A DNA stretch of 64,000 nucleotides, from positions 5,394,001 to 5,458,000 of the forward strand of contig NZ_CP145732.1 of NCBI RefSeq assembly GCF_036884845.1, given 5' to 3'. Shown in pieces: positions 35,364-44,579 of the stretch (the first letter of the stretch is position 1; each line of letters begins with the position of its first letter). The notes below the pieces were generated by a model, which worked only from the letters and a program-made list of their open reading frames with translations, made no database searches and was not told the DNA's origin. Origin of the DNA: Pseudomonas sp. MAG733B (GTDB lineage: Bacteria; Pseudomonadota; Gammaproteobacteria; Pseudomonadales; Pseudomonadaceae). Both the position numbers and the translations under genes were made by a program.

Positions 35364-36845
35364 ATGGGTGCCTGGCTTAGCAATATCTCGTTGAAGTACA
35401 AATTTTGGGCGGTGAACGCTGTCGCGTTCATCACCACTTTGCTGCTGGTGGTATACGCAGTGCAGCTCGAACAGCAAGCCCTGACCCAGGCAGTGCAGGC
35501 ATCGGTACAGGCTCAAGCCCGATTGCTCGGCACCTGGCCTGCCGAGCAACCGTTACCCAAAGCCGAAAACATGCTGACGTTCAATCGCGGGCAGGTTCCG
35601 GTGCTGAACGAGCAAGAGGTGCCGCAACTGACCAATGCCAATGGTTGGGTAGATATAAATACCATGCCGCTGCTGGGCAAAAACCTGCTGATAGGTGCCC
35701 AGGTATTCACTCGGGCGGACGGCCAACAGGTCGCGGTGATTGCCCATGGCCCGAGCCTGAGCCAGCTACTCAGTGAACGCTTTGCCAACTATGCGGTAGC
35801 GGTCTTAATCCTGATGCTGGCGATGCTCGGGGCCTCGCAATTGTTGATCCGATTCCTGCTCAGCCAGCTCAACACCTTGAAAGACGTGATGCTGCACGTC
35901 GAGAAGACCGGCGATCTGTCGGCCCGCGTCCCGCTGGCGTGCCGCGACGAAGTCGGGCAGATGGCCAATGCCTTCAACGCGATGCAGGCCGGTTATCAAC
36001 GGGTGGTCAACACCGTCGCCAACACCGCGCGGCAACTGGACGACGGCGCCGCCCGGCTGGCGTCGAGCATGAACGAAGTGCGTCACGGCATGCTCGGCCA
36101 GCAGAGCGAAACCGACCAGGCCGCCACCGCCATCAACGAAATGACCGCCACGGTCTACCACATCGCCCAACACGCCGGCGCCACCCGTGACCTCTCGCAA
36201 TCGGCCGATACCCTCGCCGGCAGTGGGCAGGCAGTGGTCATGCGTGTACAGAAGTCGATTGCCGGGCTGTCCACCGGTGTGCAGCAGACCGCCGAGATGA
36301 TTCAGCGTCTGGCCGAGGACAGTCAGAAGATCAACGGCGTGGTCAATGTGATTCACAGCATTGCCGAGCAGACCAACCTCCTGGCGCTGAACGCCGCCAT
36401 TGAAGCGGCCCGGGCCGGTGAAATGGGTCGTGGTTTTGCCGTGGTCGCCGATGAAGTGCGCAACCTGGCCAAGCGTGTGCAAACCTCGACGGATGAAATC
36501 ACAGTGATGGTTTCGGCGTTGCAGGCCGGAACGCGGGATGCCGTGGACTTCATGCAGGAGAGCTCGTTCAAGGCCGACGACTGCGTGCAACAGGCACAAG
36601 AGGCTGGCGCGGCGCTGGCGGAAATCACCGGGGCGGTGGCGCAGATGCGTGAAAGCAATACGCAGATCGCGGTGGCGGCCGAGCAGCAAAGCCAGGTCGC
36701 AGAAGAAATGAACCGCGCAGTAGTGAGCATCCGCGACGTCACCGATAACACGGTGCAGCAGACGGTCAGCTCGGCGACCACCAGTAATGAGCTGGCGGCA
36801 TTGGCCGGGGAGTTGAGCAAGGCGATCGGTCAACTCAAACTCTAA
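35364..36845 (+). CDS. Methyl-accepting chemotaxis protein
   Basis: A 493-residue chemoreceptor. TM1 is at about residues 12-34 and TM2 at about 142-164, enclosing a short periplasmic domain of about 105 residues that resembles a single-helix or PAS-like sensor ([28 protein letters not shown]...). A HAMP linker (165-217) and a signalling domain follow, with the hairpin tip [40 protein letters not shown]. No CheR-tether pentapeptide is seen at the end. The ligand cannot be predicted. The ATG at 35364 is used; the upstream in-frame ATG adds 12 residues. Confidence 0.93.
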   Translation: MGAWLSNISLKYKFWAVNAVAFITTLLLVVYAVQLEQQALTQAVQASVQAQARLLGTWPAEQPLPKAENMLTFNRGQVPVLNEQEVPQLTNANGWVDINTMPLLGKNLLIGAQVFTRADGQQVAVIAHGPSLSQLLSERFANYAVAVLILMLAMLGASQLLIRFLLSQLNTLKDVMLHVEKTGDLSARVPLACRDEVGQMANAFNAMQAGYQRVVNTVANTARQLDDGAARLASSMNEVRHGMLGQQSETDQAATAINEMTATVYHIAQHAGATRDLSQSADTLAGSGQAVVMRVQKSIAGLSTGVQQTAEMIQRLAEDSQKINGVVNVIHSIAEQTNLLALNAAIEAARAGEMGRGFAVVADEVRNLAKRVQTSTDEITVMVSALQAGTRDAVDFMQESSFKADDCVQQAQEAGAALAEITGAVAQMRESNTQIAVAAEQQSQVAEEMNRAVVSIRDVTDNTVQQTVSSATTSNELAALAGELSKAIGQLKL

Positions 36846-36863
36846 CGGTCGGCGGCTGGCTAC

Positions 36864-36971
36864 ACCAAAGACCTGCGACACCCTGCCGCTCCGCGACCTT
36901 GGTCGACACTGACTAACCCGGGCGGTCGTGCGAGACTGTCTGTCCGGGCGGGAGGCCCGGGTGTCTTTGGT
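36864..36971 (+). promoter_or_regulatory. Structured leader ahead of the symporter-kinase
   Basis: A perfect 9-bp inverted repeat (ACCAAAGAC at 36864-36872, GTCTTTGGT at 36963-36971) encloses a second stem (CCCGGGC at 36917-36923, GCCCGGG at 36955-36961). Together they form a closed multi-stem fold ending 14 bases before the gene's ATG, next to its Shine-Dalgarno. There is no T tract, so it is not a terminator. It could be a leader RNA or riboswitch-like element; not matched to any known class by me. Confidence 0.45.
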
Positions 36972-36985
36972 TGCCTGGAGTTCCC

Positions 36986-39900
36986 ATGTCGCTGTCCAGC
37001 GGGCTGATTGCCGCCGTCGCCCTGGCCTATATGGCCATCATGTTCGCCATCGCCTTTTATGGTGACCGTCGCAGCGCGCCGTTGCCGCCGCGGGTGCGTG
37101 CCTGGGTGTATAGCCTGTCGCTGGCGGTGTACTGCACCAGTTGGACATTCTTCGGTGCGGTCGGCCAGGCGGCCGAACAGCTGTGGTCATTCCTGCCGAT
37201 CTACCTCGGGCCGATCCTGCTGCTGATCGGTGCGCCGTGGGTCCTGCAAAAAATGGTGATGATCAGCAAGCAGGAGAACATCACCTCCATCGCTGACTTC
37301 ATCGCCGCGCGCTATGGCAAATCCCAGTCGCTGGCGGTGGTGGTGGCGCTGATCTGCCTGGTTGGCGTGCTGCCCTACATTGCCCTGCAACTGAAGGGCA
37401 TCGTGCTTGGCGTGAACCTGCTGATCGGTGCCGGCGCCGACGCCATGGGGGTTCGCGCGCAAGACACGGCATTGATCGTGTCGCTGGTGCTGGCGCTGTT
37501 CACCATCGTCTTCGGTACGCGCAACCTCGACGCCACGGAACACCACCGCGGCATGGTGCTGGCGATTGCGTTCGAATCGTTGGTGAAGCTGTTCGCGTTC
37601 CTGGCGGTCGGCGCGTTCGTGACCTTCGGGCTGTATGACGGTTTCGATGATCTGTTCAATCAGGCGATGCTCGCCCCGCGTCTCGAGGAATACTGGAAAG
37701 AAACCATCAACTGGCCGTCGATGGTGGTGCAGACCGGTGTGGCGATGATGGCGATCATCTGCCTGCCGCGACAGTTCCACGTAACCGTCGTCGAGAACAT
37801 CGACCCGCAGGACCTGCGTCTGGCCAAATGGGTGTTCCCGGCCTACCTCGCGTTGGCGGCGTTGTTCGTCGTACCGATCGCGCTGGCGGGCCAGATGTTG
37901 CTGCCAAGCTCCGTGCTGCCGGACTCCTTCGTCATCAGCCTGCCGTTGGCCCAGGCTCATCCGGCTCTCGCGCTGCTGGCGTTTATCGGCGGTGCTTCGG
38001 CGGCCACCGGCATGGTGATCGTGGCCAGCGTGGCGCTGTCGACCATGGTGTCCAACGACATGCTGTTGCCGTGGCTGCTGCGCCGCAACAATGCCGAGCG
38101 CCCGTTCGAAGTATTCCGCCAATGGATGCTCTCGGTGCGCCGCGTGAGCATCGTGGTCATTCTGCTTCTGGCCTACGTCGCCTATCGACTGTTGGGTTCG
38201 ACCGCCAGCCTTGCAACCATCGGCCAGATCGCCTTCGCCGCCGTGACCCAACTGGCACCGGCCATGCTGGGCGCGCTGTACTGGAAACAGGCCAACCGTC
38301 GCGGCGTCTTTGCCGGCCTCGCCGCCGGGACGTTCCTGTGGTTTTACACGCTGATCCTGCCGATCGCCGCCCACAGCCTCGGCATGTCCCTGAACAGTTT
38401 TCCGGGCTTGGCCTGGCTGCACAGCAACCCGCTGAACCTGCCGATCACCCCGCTGACCCAAGGCGTGGTCCTGTCCCTGGCCGGTAACTTCACGTTGTTC
38501 GCCTGGGTCTCGGTGCTGTCGCGCACACGGGTCTCTGAACACTGGCAGGCCGGTCGTTTCATCGGCCAGGAAATCAGTGCCCGGCCCAGCGCGCGCTCGA
38601 TGCTCGCGGTACAAATCGACGATCTGCTGCAACTCGCGGCCCGCTTCGTCGGCGAGGAACGCGCCCGTCAGAGTTTCATTCGCTTTGCCTACCGTCAGGG
38701 CAAAGGCTTCAACCCGAGCCAGAACGCCGACGGTGAATGGATCGCTCACACCGAACGTTTGCTGGCCGGTGTACTGGGGGCTTCGTCGACCCGCGCGGTG
38801 GTTAAAGCCGCCATCGAAGGCCGGGAAATGCAACTTGAGGACGTGGTGCGCATTGCCGACGAAGCCTCGGAAGTTCTGCAATTCAACCGTGCGCTGCTGC
38901 AAGGGGCGATCGAGAACATCACCCAGGGCATCAGCGTGGTCGACCAGTCGCTGAAACTGGTGGCCTGGAACCGTCGCTATCTGGAACTGTTCAATTACCC
39001 GGACGGTTTGATCAGCGTTGGCCGGCCGATCGCCGACATCATTCGCCACAATGCCGAGCGTGGCTTGTGCGGCCCCGGCGAAGCCGAAGTGCATGTCGCC
39101 CGACGCCTGCACTGGATGCGTCAGGGCCGGGCGCACACGTCCGAGCGTTTGTTCCCTAATGGCCGGGTGATCGAGCTGATCGGCAACCCGATGCCCGGCG
39201 GCGGCTTCGTCATGAGCTTCACCGACATTACCCCGTTCCGCGAGGCCGAACAGGCGCTGACCGAAGCCAACGAGGGCCTGGAACAACGGGTGGCCGAGCG
39301 CACCCACGAACTCTCGCAACTCAATGTGGCCCTGACCGAAGCCAAGGGCACCGCCGAAGCGGCGAACCAGTCGAAGACCCGATTCCTGGCGGCCGTCAGC
39401 CATGACTTGATGCAACCGTTGAACGCCGCACGACTGTTTTCCGCCGCCCTCACCCACCAGGACGATGGCTTGTCCGGCGAGGCGCAAAAACTGATCCACC
39501 ACCTGGACAGTTCACTGCGTTCGGCCGAAGACTTGATCAGCGATTTGCTGGACATTTCCCGCCTGGAAAACGGCAAGATCAACCCGGATCCCAAACCCTT
39601 CGCGCTCAACGAGTTGTTCGCCCCCCTCGGAGCCGAATTCAAGGCACTGGCGCGGGATCAGGGGCTGGAGTTCCGCGTCAGGAGCAGCACGCTGCGCATC
39701 GACAGCGACATCAAACTGTTGCGCCGGATCCTGCAAAACTTCCTCACCAACGCCTTCCGCTACGCCAAAGGCCCGGTGCTGCTGGGGGTTCGCCGACGCA
39801 AGGGCGAGTTGTGCCTGGAAGTCTGGGACCGCGGGCCGGGCATTCCGGAAGACAAGCAGCAGGTGATTTTCGAAGAGTTCAAACGCCTCGACAGCCATCA

Positions 39901-40456
39901 GACTCGCGCCGAAAAAGGCCTGGGATTGGGCCTGGCGATTGCCGATGGGCTGTGCCGAGTGCTGGGGCACACCCTGCTCGTACGTTCCTGGCCGGGACGC
40001 GGCAGCGTGTTCAGCGTCAGGGTTCCGCTGGCCCGGGCGCAAACCGCGTTGCCAACCAAGGCGGCCGAACTCAATGGCAAATTGCTCAACGGCGCGCAGG
40101 TGCTGTGCATCGACAATGAAGACAGCATTCTGATCGGCATGAACAGCTTGCTGACCCGCTGGGGTTGTCAGGTCTGGACCGCGCGCAATCGCGAAGAATG
40201 CATGGCGCTGCTCAGTGACGGCGTGCGTCCGCAATTGGCCCTGGTGGATTTCCACCTGGACGACGGCGAAACCGGAACCGAGCTGATGGCCTGGTTGCGC
40301 ACCCGACTGGGCGAACCAGTGCCGGGCGTGGTGATCAGCGCCGATGGGCGACCGGAAACGATGGCCCAGGTGCATGCGGCGGGGCTGGATTACCTGGCCA
40401 AACCGGTGAAACCGGCGGCGTTGCGGGCGTTGTTGAGTCGGCATTTGCCGTTGTAG
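36986..40456 (+). CDS. mxtR: Symporter-linked hybrid sensor kinase (MxtR/CrbS type)
   Basis: A 1156-residue fusion. Residues 1-490 form a Na+/solute symporter (SSF) with about 13 TM segments, then a STAC-like linker (about 545-630), a PAS domain (about 640-750), a coiled coil, HisKA with AAVSHDLMQPLN and His806, HATPase (GLGLGLAIADG), and a receiver with phospho-acceptor Asp1088 and AKPVKP. MxtR/CrbS proteins work with ErdR/CrbR to control acetate use (acs); the partner is not in this window. The start at 36986 has CTGGAG upstream. The name follows domain architecture and length (CbrA lacks the receiver). Confidence 0.85.
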   Translation: MSLSSGLIAAVALAYMAIMFAIAFYGDRRSAPLPPRVRAWVYSLSLAVYCTSWTFFGAVGQAAEQLWSFLPIYLGPILLLIGAPWVLQKMVMISKQENITSIADFIAARYGKSQSLAVVVALICLVGVLPYIALQLKGIVLGVNLLIGAGADAMGVRAQDTALIVSLVLALFTIVFGTRNLDATEHHRGMVLAIAFESLVKLFAFLAVGAFVTFGLYDGFDDLFNQAMLAPRLEEYWKETINWPSMVVQTGVAMMAIICLPRQFHVTVVENIDPQDLRLAKWVFPAYLALAALFVVPIALAGQMLLPSSVLPDSFVISLPLAQAHPALALLAFIGGASAATGMVIVASVALSTMVSNDMLLPWLLRRNNAERPFEVFRQWMLSVRRVSIVVILLLAYVAYRLLGSTASLATIGQIAFAAVTQLAPAMLGALYWKQANRRGVFAGLAAGTFLWFYTLILPIAAHSLGMSLNSFPGLAWLHSNPLNLPITPLTQGVVLSLAGNFTLFAWVSVLSRTRVSEHWQAGRFIGQEISARPSARSMLAVQIDDLLQLAARFVGEERARQSFIRFAYRQGKGFNPSQNADGEWIAHTERLLAGVLGASSTRAVVKAAIEGREMQLEDVVRIADEASEVLQFNRALLQGAIENITQGISVVDQSLKLVAWNRRYLELFNYPDGLISVGRPIADIIRHNAERGLCGPGEAEVHVARRLHWMRQGRAHTSERLFPNGRVIELIGNPMPGGGFVMSFTDITPFREAEQALTEANEGLEQRVAERTHELSQLNVALTEAKGTAEAANQSKTRFLAAVSHDLMQPLNAARLFSAALTHQDDGLSGEAQKLIHHLDSSLRSAEDLISDLLDISRLENGKINPDPKPFALNELFAPLGAEFKALARDQGLEFRVRSSTLRIDSDIKLLRRILQNFLTNAFRYAKGPVLLGVRRRKGELCLEVWDRGPGIPEDKQQVIFEEFKRLDSHQTRAEKGLGLGLAIADGLCRVLGHTLLVRSWPGRGSVFSVRVPLARAQTALPTKAAELNGKLLNGAQVLCIDNEDSILIGMNSLLTRWGCQVWTARNREECMALLSDGVRPQLALVDFHLDDGETGTELMAWLRTRLGEPVPGVVISADGRPETMAQVHAAGLDYLAKPVKPAALRALLSRHLPL

Positions 40457-40482
40457 CAATTCATTCAGGTTGTTCACAATCC

Positions 40483-40573
40483 TGTGGCGAGGGAGCTTGC
40501 TCCCGCTGGGTCGCGAAGCGGCCCAAAAGAGGGACTGCTTCGCTGTCCAGCGGGAGCAAGCTCCCTCGCCACA
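40483..40573. repeat. REPIN with 27-bp perfect arms
   Basis: TGTGGCGAGGGAGCTTGCTC... (40483-40509) is inverted exactly at 40547-40573, with a 37-bp spacer (about GTCGCGAAGCGGCCC...). This is the GAGGGAGCTTGCTCCC class. It lies between convergent mxtR and rmuC. Confidence 0.9.
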
Positions 40574-40592
40574 AAAGCCGGCATCAATAAGA

Positions 40593-42071
40593 TTACTCCG
40601 GCAACTCGACCAACCCATCCACATCAGTCATCGCCCGCTCCAGCAAATCCGCCGGCAGGCTTTTGCTCGCCCGCGCACCCAGCAATTTCAGCTGTTCGCT
40701 GCGGCTGACCAGATTGCCGCGGCCCTCTGTCAATTTGTTGCGCGCCGAGCTGTAGGCTTTATCCAGTTGCTGCAAGCGATTGCCGACCTCGTCCAGATCC
40801 TGAATGAACAACACGAACTTGTCGTACAGCCACCCGGCGCGTTCGGCGATTTCCCGGGCGTTCTGGCTTTGCCGCTCCTGCTTCCACAGGCTGTCGATAA
40901 CACGCAGGGTCGCCAGCAAAGTGGTCGGGCTGACAATCACGATGTTGCGATCGAATGCTTCCTGGAACAGCGTCGGCTCGGCCTGCAATGCAGCGGAAAA
41001 TGCTGCTTCAATCGGCACGAACAATAGAACGAAATCGAGACTGTGCAAGCCGTCGAGTCGCTTGTAATCCTTGCCGGCCAAGCCTTTGACGTGATTGCGC
41101 AGGGACAGCACGTGTTGCTTGATGGCGATCTGGCCGATGCCGTCGTCCTCAGCCGCCACGTATTGCTGATAAGCCGTGAGGCTGACCTTGGAGTCGACCA
41201 CCACCTGCTTGTCGCCGGGCAGATAGATGATCACATCCGGCTGGAACCGCTCGCCATCCGGCCCTTTGAGATTGACCTGGGTCTGGTACTCGCGGCCCTT
41301 CTCCAGACCGGCATGCTCAAGCACTCGCTCCAGAATCAGCTCGCCCCAGTTGCCCTGGGTCTTCTGCCCCTTCAAGGCACGGGTCAGGTTGGTGGCTTCG
41401 TCGCTCAGGCGCAGATTCAACTGTTGCAGGCGCTCCAACTCCTTGGCCAAGGAAAAGCGCTCACGCGCCTCGGCCTGATAGCTTTCCTCGACGCGTTTTT
41501 CAAAAGACTGGATGCGTTCCTTCAACGGATCGAGCAACTGCCCCAGGCGTTGCTGACTGGTTTCGGCGAAACGCTGCTCACGCTCATCGAAGATTTTCCC
41601 CGCCAGCTCGGCAAACTGCGCACGCAGCTCGTCTCGCGAGCCCTGCAAGTCGTTGAGGCGTTGCTGATGGCTTTCCTGCTGCTCACGCAGCTCGGCGTTG
41701 AGCGAAGCGGCCTGCGCGTCCAGACGGCGCAATTCAGCTTCTTTGCCGGCACGTTCGATATTCCAGGCGTGAGCGGCATCGCGCGCATCGTCACGCTCGA
41801 TTTGCAGCAGTTCGACTTCACGGCGTACGGCGGCGAGGTCCGCCTGTTTTGCGGCATTGGCCTGACCCAGATCAGCAATCTCATCGCGACTGGCTTCAAG
41901 TTGCGCGTTCAAGCCATCCTGCGCCAGATGCGCCGTAGCGAGGCGCTCTTCCAGCAGCGCAGCGTCGGCCTGTGCGGTGCCCGCCCGGCGCTGGAGCTGC
42001 CAGGCCAATACCAGTAACGGCAGAGCAGCGCCCGCCAGACCGAGCAAAGCGCTGGTCAAGTCCATAGCCAT
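40593..42071 (-). CDS. rmuC: DNA recombination protein RmuC
   Basis: RmuC limits inverted-repeat recombination and has a PD-(D/E)XK-related fold. The 492-residue protein has an N-terminal membrane segment (LTSALLGLAGAALPLLVLAW), a long coiled coil (about 30-220) and the C-terminal RmuC domain with LKGQKTQGNWGELILERVLEHAGLEKGREYQTQ and DVIIYLPGDKQVVVDSKVSLTAYQ. I chose the ATG at 42071 (MAMDLTSALL) because AGGA lies six bases upstream; other in-frame ATGs flank it. A small sel1-like gene lies upstream on the same strand, so the two may be co-transcribed. Confidence 0.93.
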   Translation of the reverse strand: MAMDLTSALLGLAGAALPLLVLAWQLQRRAGTAQADAALLEERLATAHLAQDGLNAQLEASRDEIADLGQANAAKQADLAAVRREVELLQIERDDARDAAHAWNIERAGKEAELRRLDAQAASLNAELREQQESHQQRLNDLQGSRDELRAQFAELAGKIFDEREQRFAETSQQRLGQLLDPLKERIQSFEKRVEESYQAEARERFSLAKELERLQQLNLRLSDEATNLTRALKGQKTQGNWGELILERVLEHAGLEKGREYQTQVNLKGPDGERFQPDVIIYLPGDKQVVVDSKVSLTAYQQYVAAEDDGIGQIAIKQHVLSLRNHVKGLAGKDYKRLDGLHSLDFVLLFVPIEAAFSAALQAEPTLFQEAFDRNIVIVSPTTLLATLRVIDSLWKQERQSQNAREIAERAGWLYDKFVLFIQDLDEVGNRLQQLDKAYSSARNKLTEGRGNLVSRSEQLKLLGARASKSLPADLLERAMTDVDGLVELPE

Positions 42072-42132
42072 AGCCATTCCTGCCATTGAAATAATGCTTG
42101 AAGGTTAACCAAGGCGTCAGGTCTTGGACAGC

Positions 42133-42456
42133 TCAGTCTTCGATCAGGCCCAGTTCCTGTTGCGCGCGCAGATCCCCTGCCCGTGCGGCCTGACGCAAAA
42201 GATCGTGGCCGATCCGGCGATCGCGGGCATTCCCGCATTCGCGGCACATCAACTGGCCGAGACGACTTTGCGCCGCCACGATCCCTTCACGGGCCGGTTG
42301 CTTGAGCAATCGTCCGGCGATGTGTTTGACGTTGGGGTTTTCGCCCAGGCGCGGGCTGTCCAGCAACCACTCTGCCACCCGCATCGAAAAACGCTTGGGC
42401 GGGGCAACAGTGGAGGTTTTGGAGGAAGAGGAATCGGAAGGTGTACGAAACTTCAT
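42133..42456 (-). CDS. Small Sel1-like repeat protein
   Basis: A 107-residue protein whose second half fits Sel1-like alpha helices (AAQSRLGQLMCRECGNARDRRIGHDLLRQAARAGDLRAQQELGLIE). The pattern of A.xxLG...A is typical of SLR domains, though only about two repeats are present. It carries one CREC pair; an 11-residue upstream extension, reading MARLPICPQCF from a GTG at 42489, would add a second CxxC pair, so the start is uncertain and the longer form could bind zinc. The function is unknown. It is upstream of rmuC in the same direction. Confidence 0.65.
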   Translation of the reverse strand: MKFRTPSDSSSSKTSTVAPPKRFSMRVAEWLLDSPRLGENPNVKHIAGRLLKQPAREGIVAAQSRLGQLMCRECGNARDRRIGHDLLRQAARAGDLRAQQELGLIED

Positions 42457-42489
42457 AAAGCACTGTGGGCAGATCGGAAGGCGCGCCAC

Positions 42490-43451
42490 TCTACTCTTTT
42501 TTTCTTACAGGTAAAGCCGAAAAAATCCCGGCACGCCCGTGCTAGAGCAAGCGCTCGGGACAATCCACAGAAGCTGTGGATAACTCAGTGGACAACCGCC
42601 CCTGAACTCGCGCAAAGCCCTGTGGAATGGGGCCTGCAGTCAAACTGACGATTTTTTCACCAGTTAAAAAAAGCGATGTTTTTCATTGACTTAAATTTTG
42701 GTTACAGGCACCCACTACGCTTGAACGCTAGATGACAGCGGTGTGACAGACTGCGCAACTAATGTGCACAAGTACCTTCGCAGCGGTTATATCGATGCGC
42801 TTTTTCGGCGCACTTTGTCTCTTTGCCTGGGGATAAACCTTGGCAAACCCGTGATCCAGGCTGCTTACCACCCGCTGAGCGGTGATGACCATCGGTCGGA
42901 TTCCGAGCTGTTTCAGGGCATTACCGGGGTTCACGACCTTCGATGAAAGACCTTTCGCGGACGCTCAACCCACGAGAGATCAATCTTTTTGGCTAACACA
43001 CTTCCCTTCGCCAGTTCAATCCGTTAGTATCCGCGGCGTTAGTACCAAGCTGAAAGTCAATTCTGGTCGAACAAATCCCCCCGGTCAGCCTTCCAACAGG
43101 AAGCCTTCCACCGAACAAGCGGGATCGACCACCTCGATGGTTTCCAGGTAAATCTTGCGCCAACACAGCCTTTGAATCGAAAGCAAAGGGTGTTGCCAGG
43201 CTCACTTACTCTGACCGAACCAACCTGCAAATTGATCAGGATCTTCACCCCGGGCCCAGAACCTTTGCCCTCGATGTGTTGCCTGCCCTCCTAAGTACCT
43301 ACCTGCCGGCCCAAGCGCGCAAAAATCATAGCGCTTCAAACTGGCTGCTTTGTTCCAGTCGGGTTCTTCGTTCGACCAATGGTGGTCGTCGTTACTGGAA
43401 CGTTTTAATTTTGCACGGTTCTCATCCGTGTCGCTTGCAGGAACACCATTA
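42490..43451. other. Long gene-poor region with unclear content
   Basis: About 960 bp with lower GC and no open frame of convincing length, family or codon bias. On the minus strand the segment 43080-43250 reads as short frame fragments (KILINLQVGSVRVSEPGN and RKIYLETIEVVDPACSVEGFLLEG) in different frames. This would fit a decayed gene, but no homology can be claimed. A TTGACT box (42687) stands alone. No tRNA or REP is present. Confidence 0.4.
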
Positions 43452-43676
43452 ATGACTACTCAAATCCATGCACAGGATGCCATCCGCACCCTAACCAACG
43501 CTTTTGCACCAATGAACTGCCTGATCATGGCCGCTCGCAAAGGCTGCTTCAGCTTCACCCTGGTCAACGAACACGGCATCGCCCGTCACAGCGAACGCCT
43601 GTACCCCGATCAATACTCCAGCGCCGAACCGCTGCAGGCTGTGATCGAACGTACTCGTCAGGCACTGGTTGCCTGA
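43452..43676 (+). CDS. Small conserved hypothetical protein
   Basis: A 74-residue cytoplasmic protein, MTTQIHAQDAIRTLTNAFAP...LQAVIERTRQALVA, with two cysteines (MNCLIMAARKGCFSF). It has no recognisable domain, but its codon use is Pseudomonas-like and it is followed by a strong terminator. A Shine-Dalgarno (GCAGGAA) lies about 10 bases upstream. The AT-rich leader and isolated position suggest an independently transcribed stress or regulatory protein; that is inference. Confidence 0.68.
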   Translation: MTTQIHAQDAIRTLTNAFAPMNCLIMAARKGCFSFTLVNEHGIARHSERLYPDQYSSAEPLQAVIERTRQALVA

Positions 43677-43698
43677 GACGCCAGCAAGGCTGATACAT

Positions 43699-43729
43699 CA
43701 AAAGCCCCGCTCAAAAAGCGGGGCTTTTT
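43699..43729 (+). terminator. Terminator after the 74-residue gene
   Basis: AAAAGCCCCGCT, an AAAA loop and AGCGGGGCTTTTT form a strong hairpin with a T tail about 25 bases after the stop. Confidence 0.92.
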
Positions 43730-43949
43730 GTTGCCCGACATTTCACATTGCGTGCGCAACGGCTAAGCACCAACCGATATAACGGTTATAACTGGAAGCC
43801 GGAAATATTTTAAAAACAGGCCTTTACGTAGCGAATATGACACTACACTTCAACTCAAGCGGCTTGTTCCGCTTCCGGCGAGCCTGAGTCGATCCACCGC
43901 TGCCAAAGCCCATCAGGCATCGCCCCTATTTGATGGTTTCGAGGGTTTT

Positions 43950-44432
43950 ATGGGTATCGCTGCCAGCGAACTGTGCCGTTATGTGATCCGTCCGACGTTG
44001 ATCTACCTGGGACGCCATAGCGCAACTGCCGAATCCCTGCTGCTGGGCATCGCCGCCAGTCAGTCAGCCCTTGGTTCCGCCCTGCATGACCGCCGTGGAC
44101 ACGGCCTGTACCGTATCGCCGAACCCCGCCACCAAGCGCTCTGGGACCATTACCTGGCACTCGACCCCGAGCGCGCCAGCCTGGTTCGCGGCCTGGCCAG
44201 CCAACATGCTTTTCTCAGTGGCCCGCATCTGGAATTGACCGTTAACCTGCGTTACGCCACAGCCATCGCCTGGTTGCTGGTCGAAGAACAGAACACCCCG
44301 CTCCCCGAAGCAGACGACCTGCTGGGCATGGCCCGAATCTGGCGCCAGACCTTCCAGCCCCAAGGACGCCTGAGAGACTTCACCTACGCCTGGCAAACTT
44401 GTGTTTCACCACTGAATCAGGTTGCCTGCTGA
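43950..44432 (+). CDS. Orphan phage-like hypothetical protein
   Basis: A 160-residue protein without signal peptide. From memory its pattern resembles a family found in phage genomes, whose members read ...LYQxEPATHxxxWxNYL...NLRYATAxxxxxY...P...AxDxxGLAxxWKxxYNT. Here LYRIAEPRHQALWDHYL, VNLRYATAIAWLLVEEQNTPLP and ADDLLGMARIWRQTFQP match. The function of that family is not established; a lysozyme-like fold was suggested by GLYQ-type motifs. It has no phage neighbours: a small unknown gene lies before it and fadL after it. It may be a domesticated or stray phage gene. Confidence 0.62.
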   Translation: MGIAASELCRYVIRPTLIYLGRHSATAESLLLGIAASQSALGSALHDRRGHGLYRIAEPRHQALWDHYLALDPERASLVRGLASQHAFLSGPHLELTVNLRYATAIAWLLVEEQNTPLPEADDLLGMARIWRQTFQPQGRLRDFTYAWQTCVSPLNQVAC

Positions 44433-44579
44433 TCAATCCTGGATCCAAAGATCGCGCAACACGCCGCGAATCTGGTTGGATTGTCCTACAAAACCGCTCT
44501 AAATCAAGCCATACAGCCTATGGCGCTGGGACGAAAATGTTGGTAATTTTCGCCCCGGTGATCACCAGGAGTTCTAATA

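Noticed and set aside
37187..39502. 771-residue minus-strand ORF
   Set aside because: It is the antisense shadow of the symporter-kinase. It is rich in Gln, His and Arg and has no recognisable domain.
42728..42946. Two 67-68-residue ORFs on opposite strands in the gene-poor region
   Set aside because: They overlap each other, lack ribosome sites and show no recognisable family.
43057..43248. 63-residue minus-strand ORF starting KILINLQVGSV
   Set aside because: Its second half looks random (Trp/Arg-rich) while a more protein-like continuation lies in another frame. It is kept only as part of a possible decayed gene.
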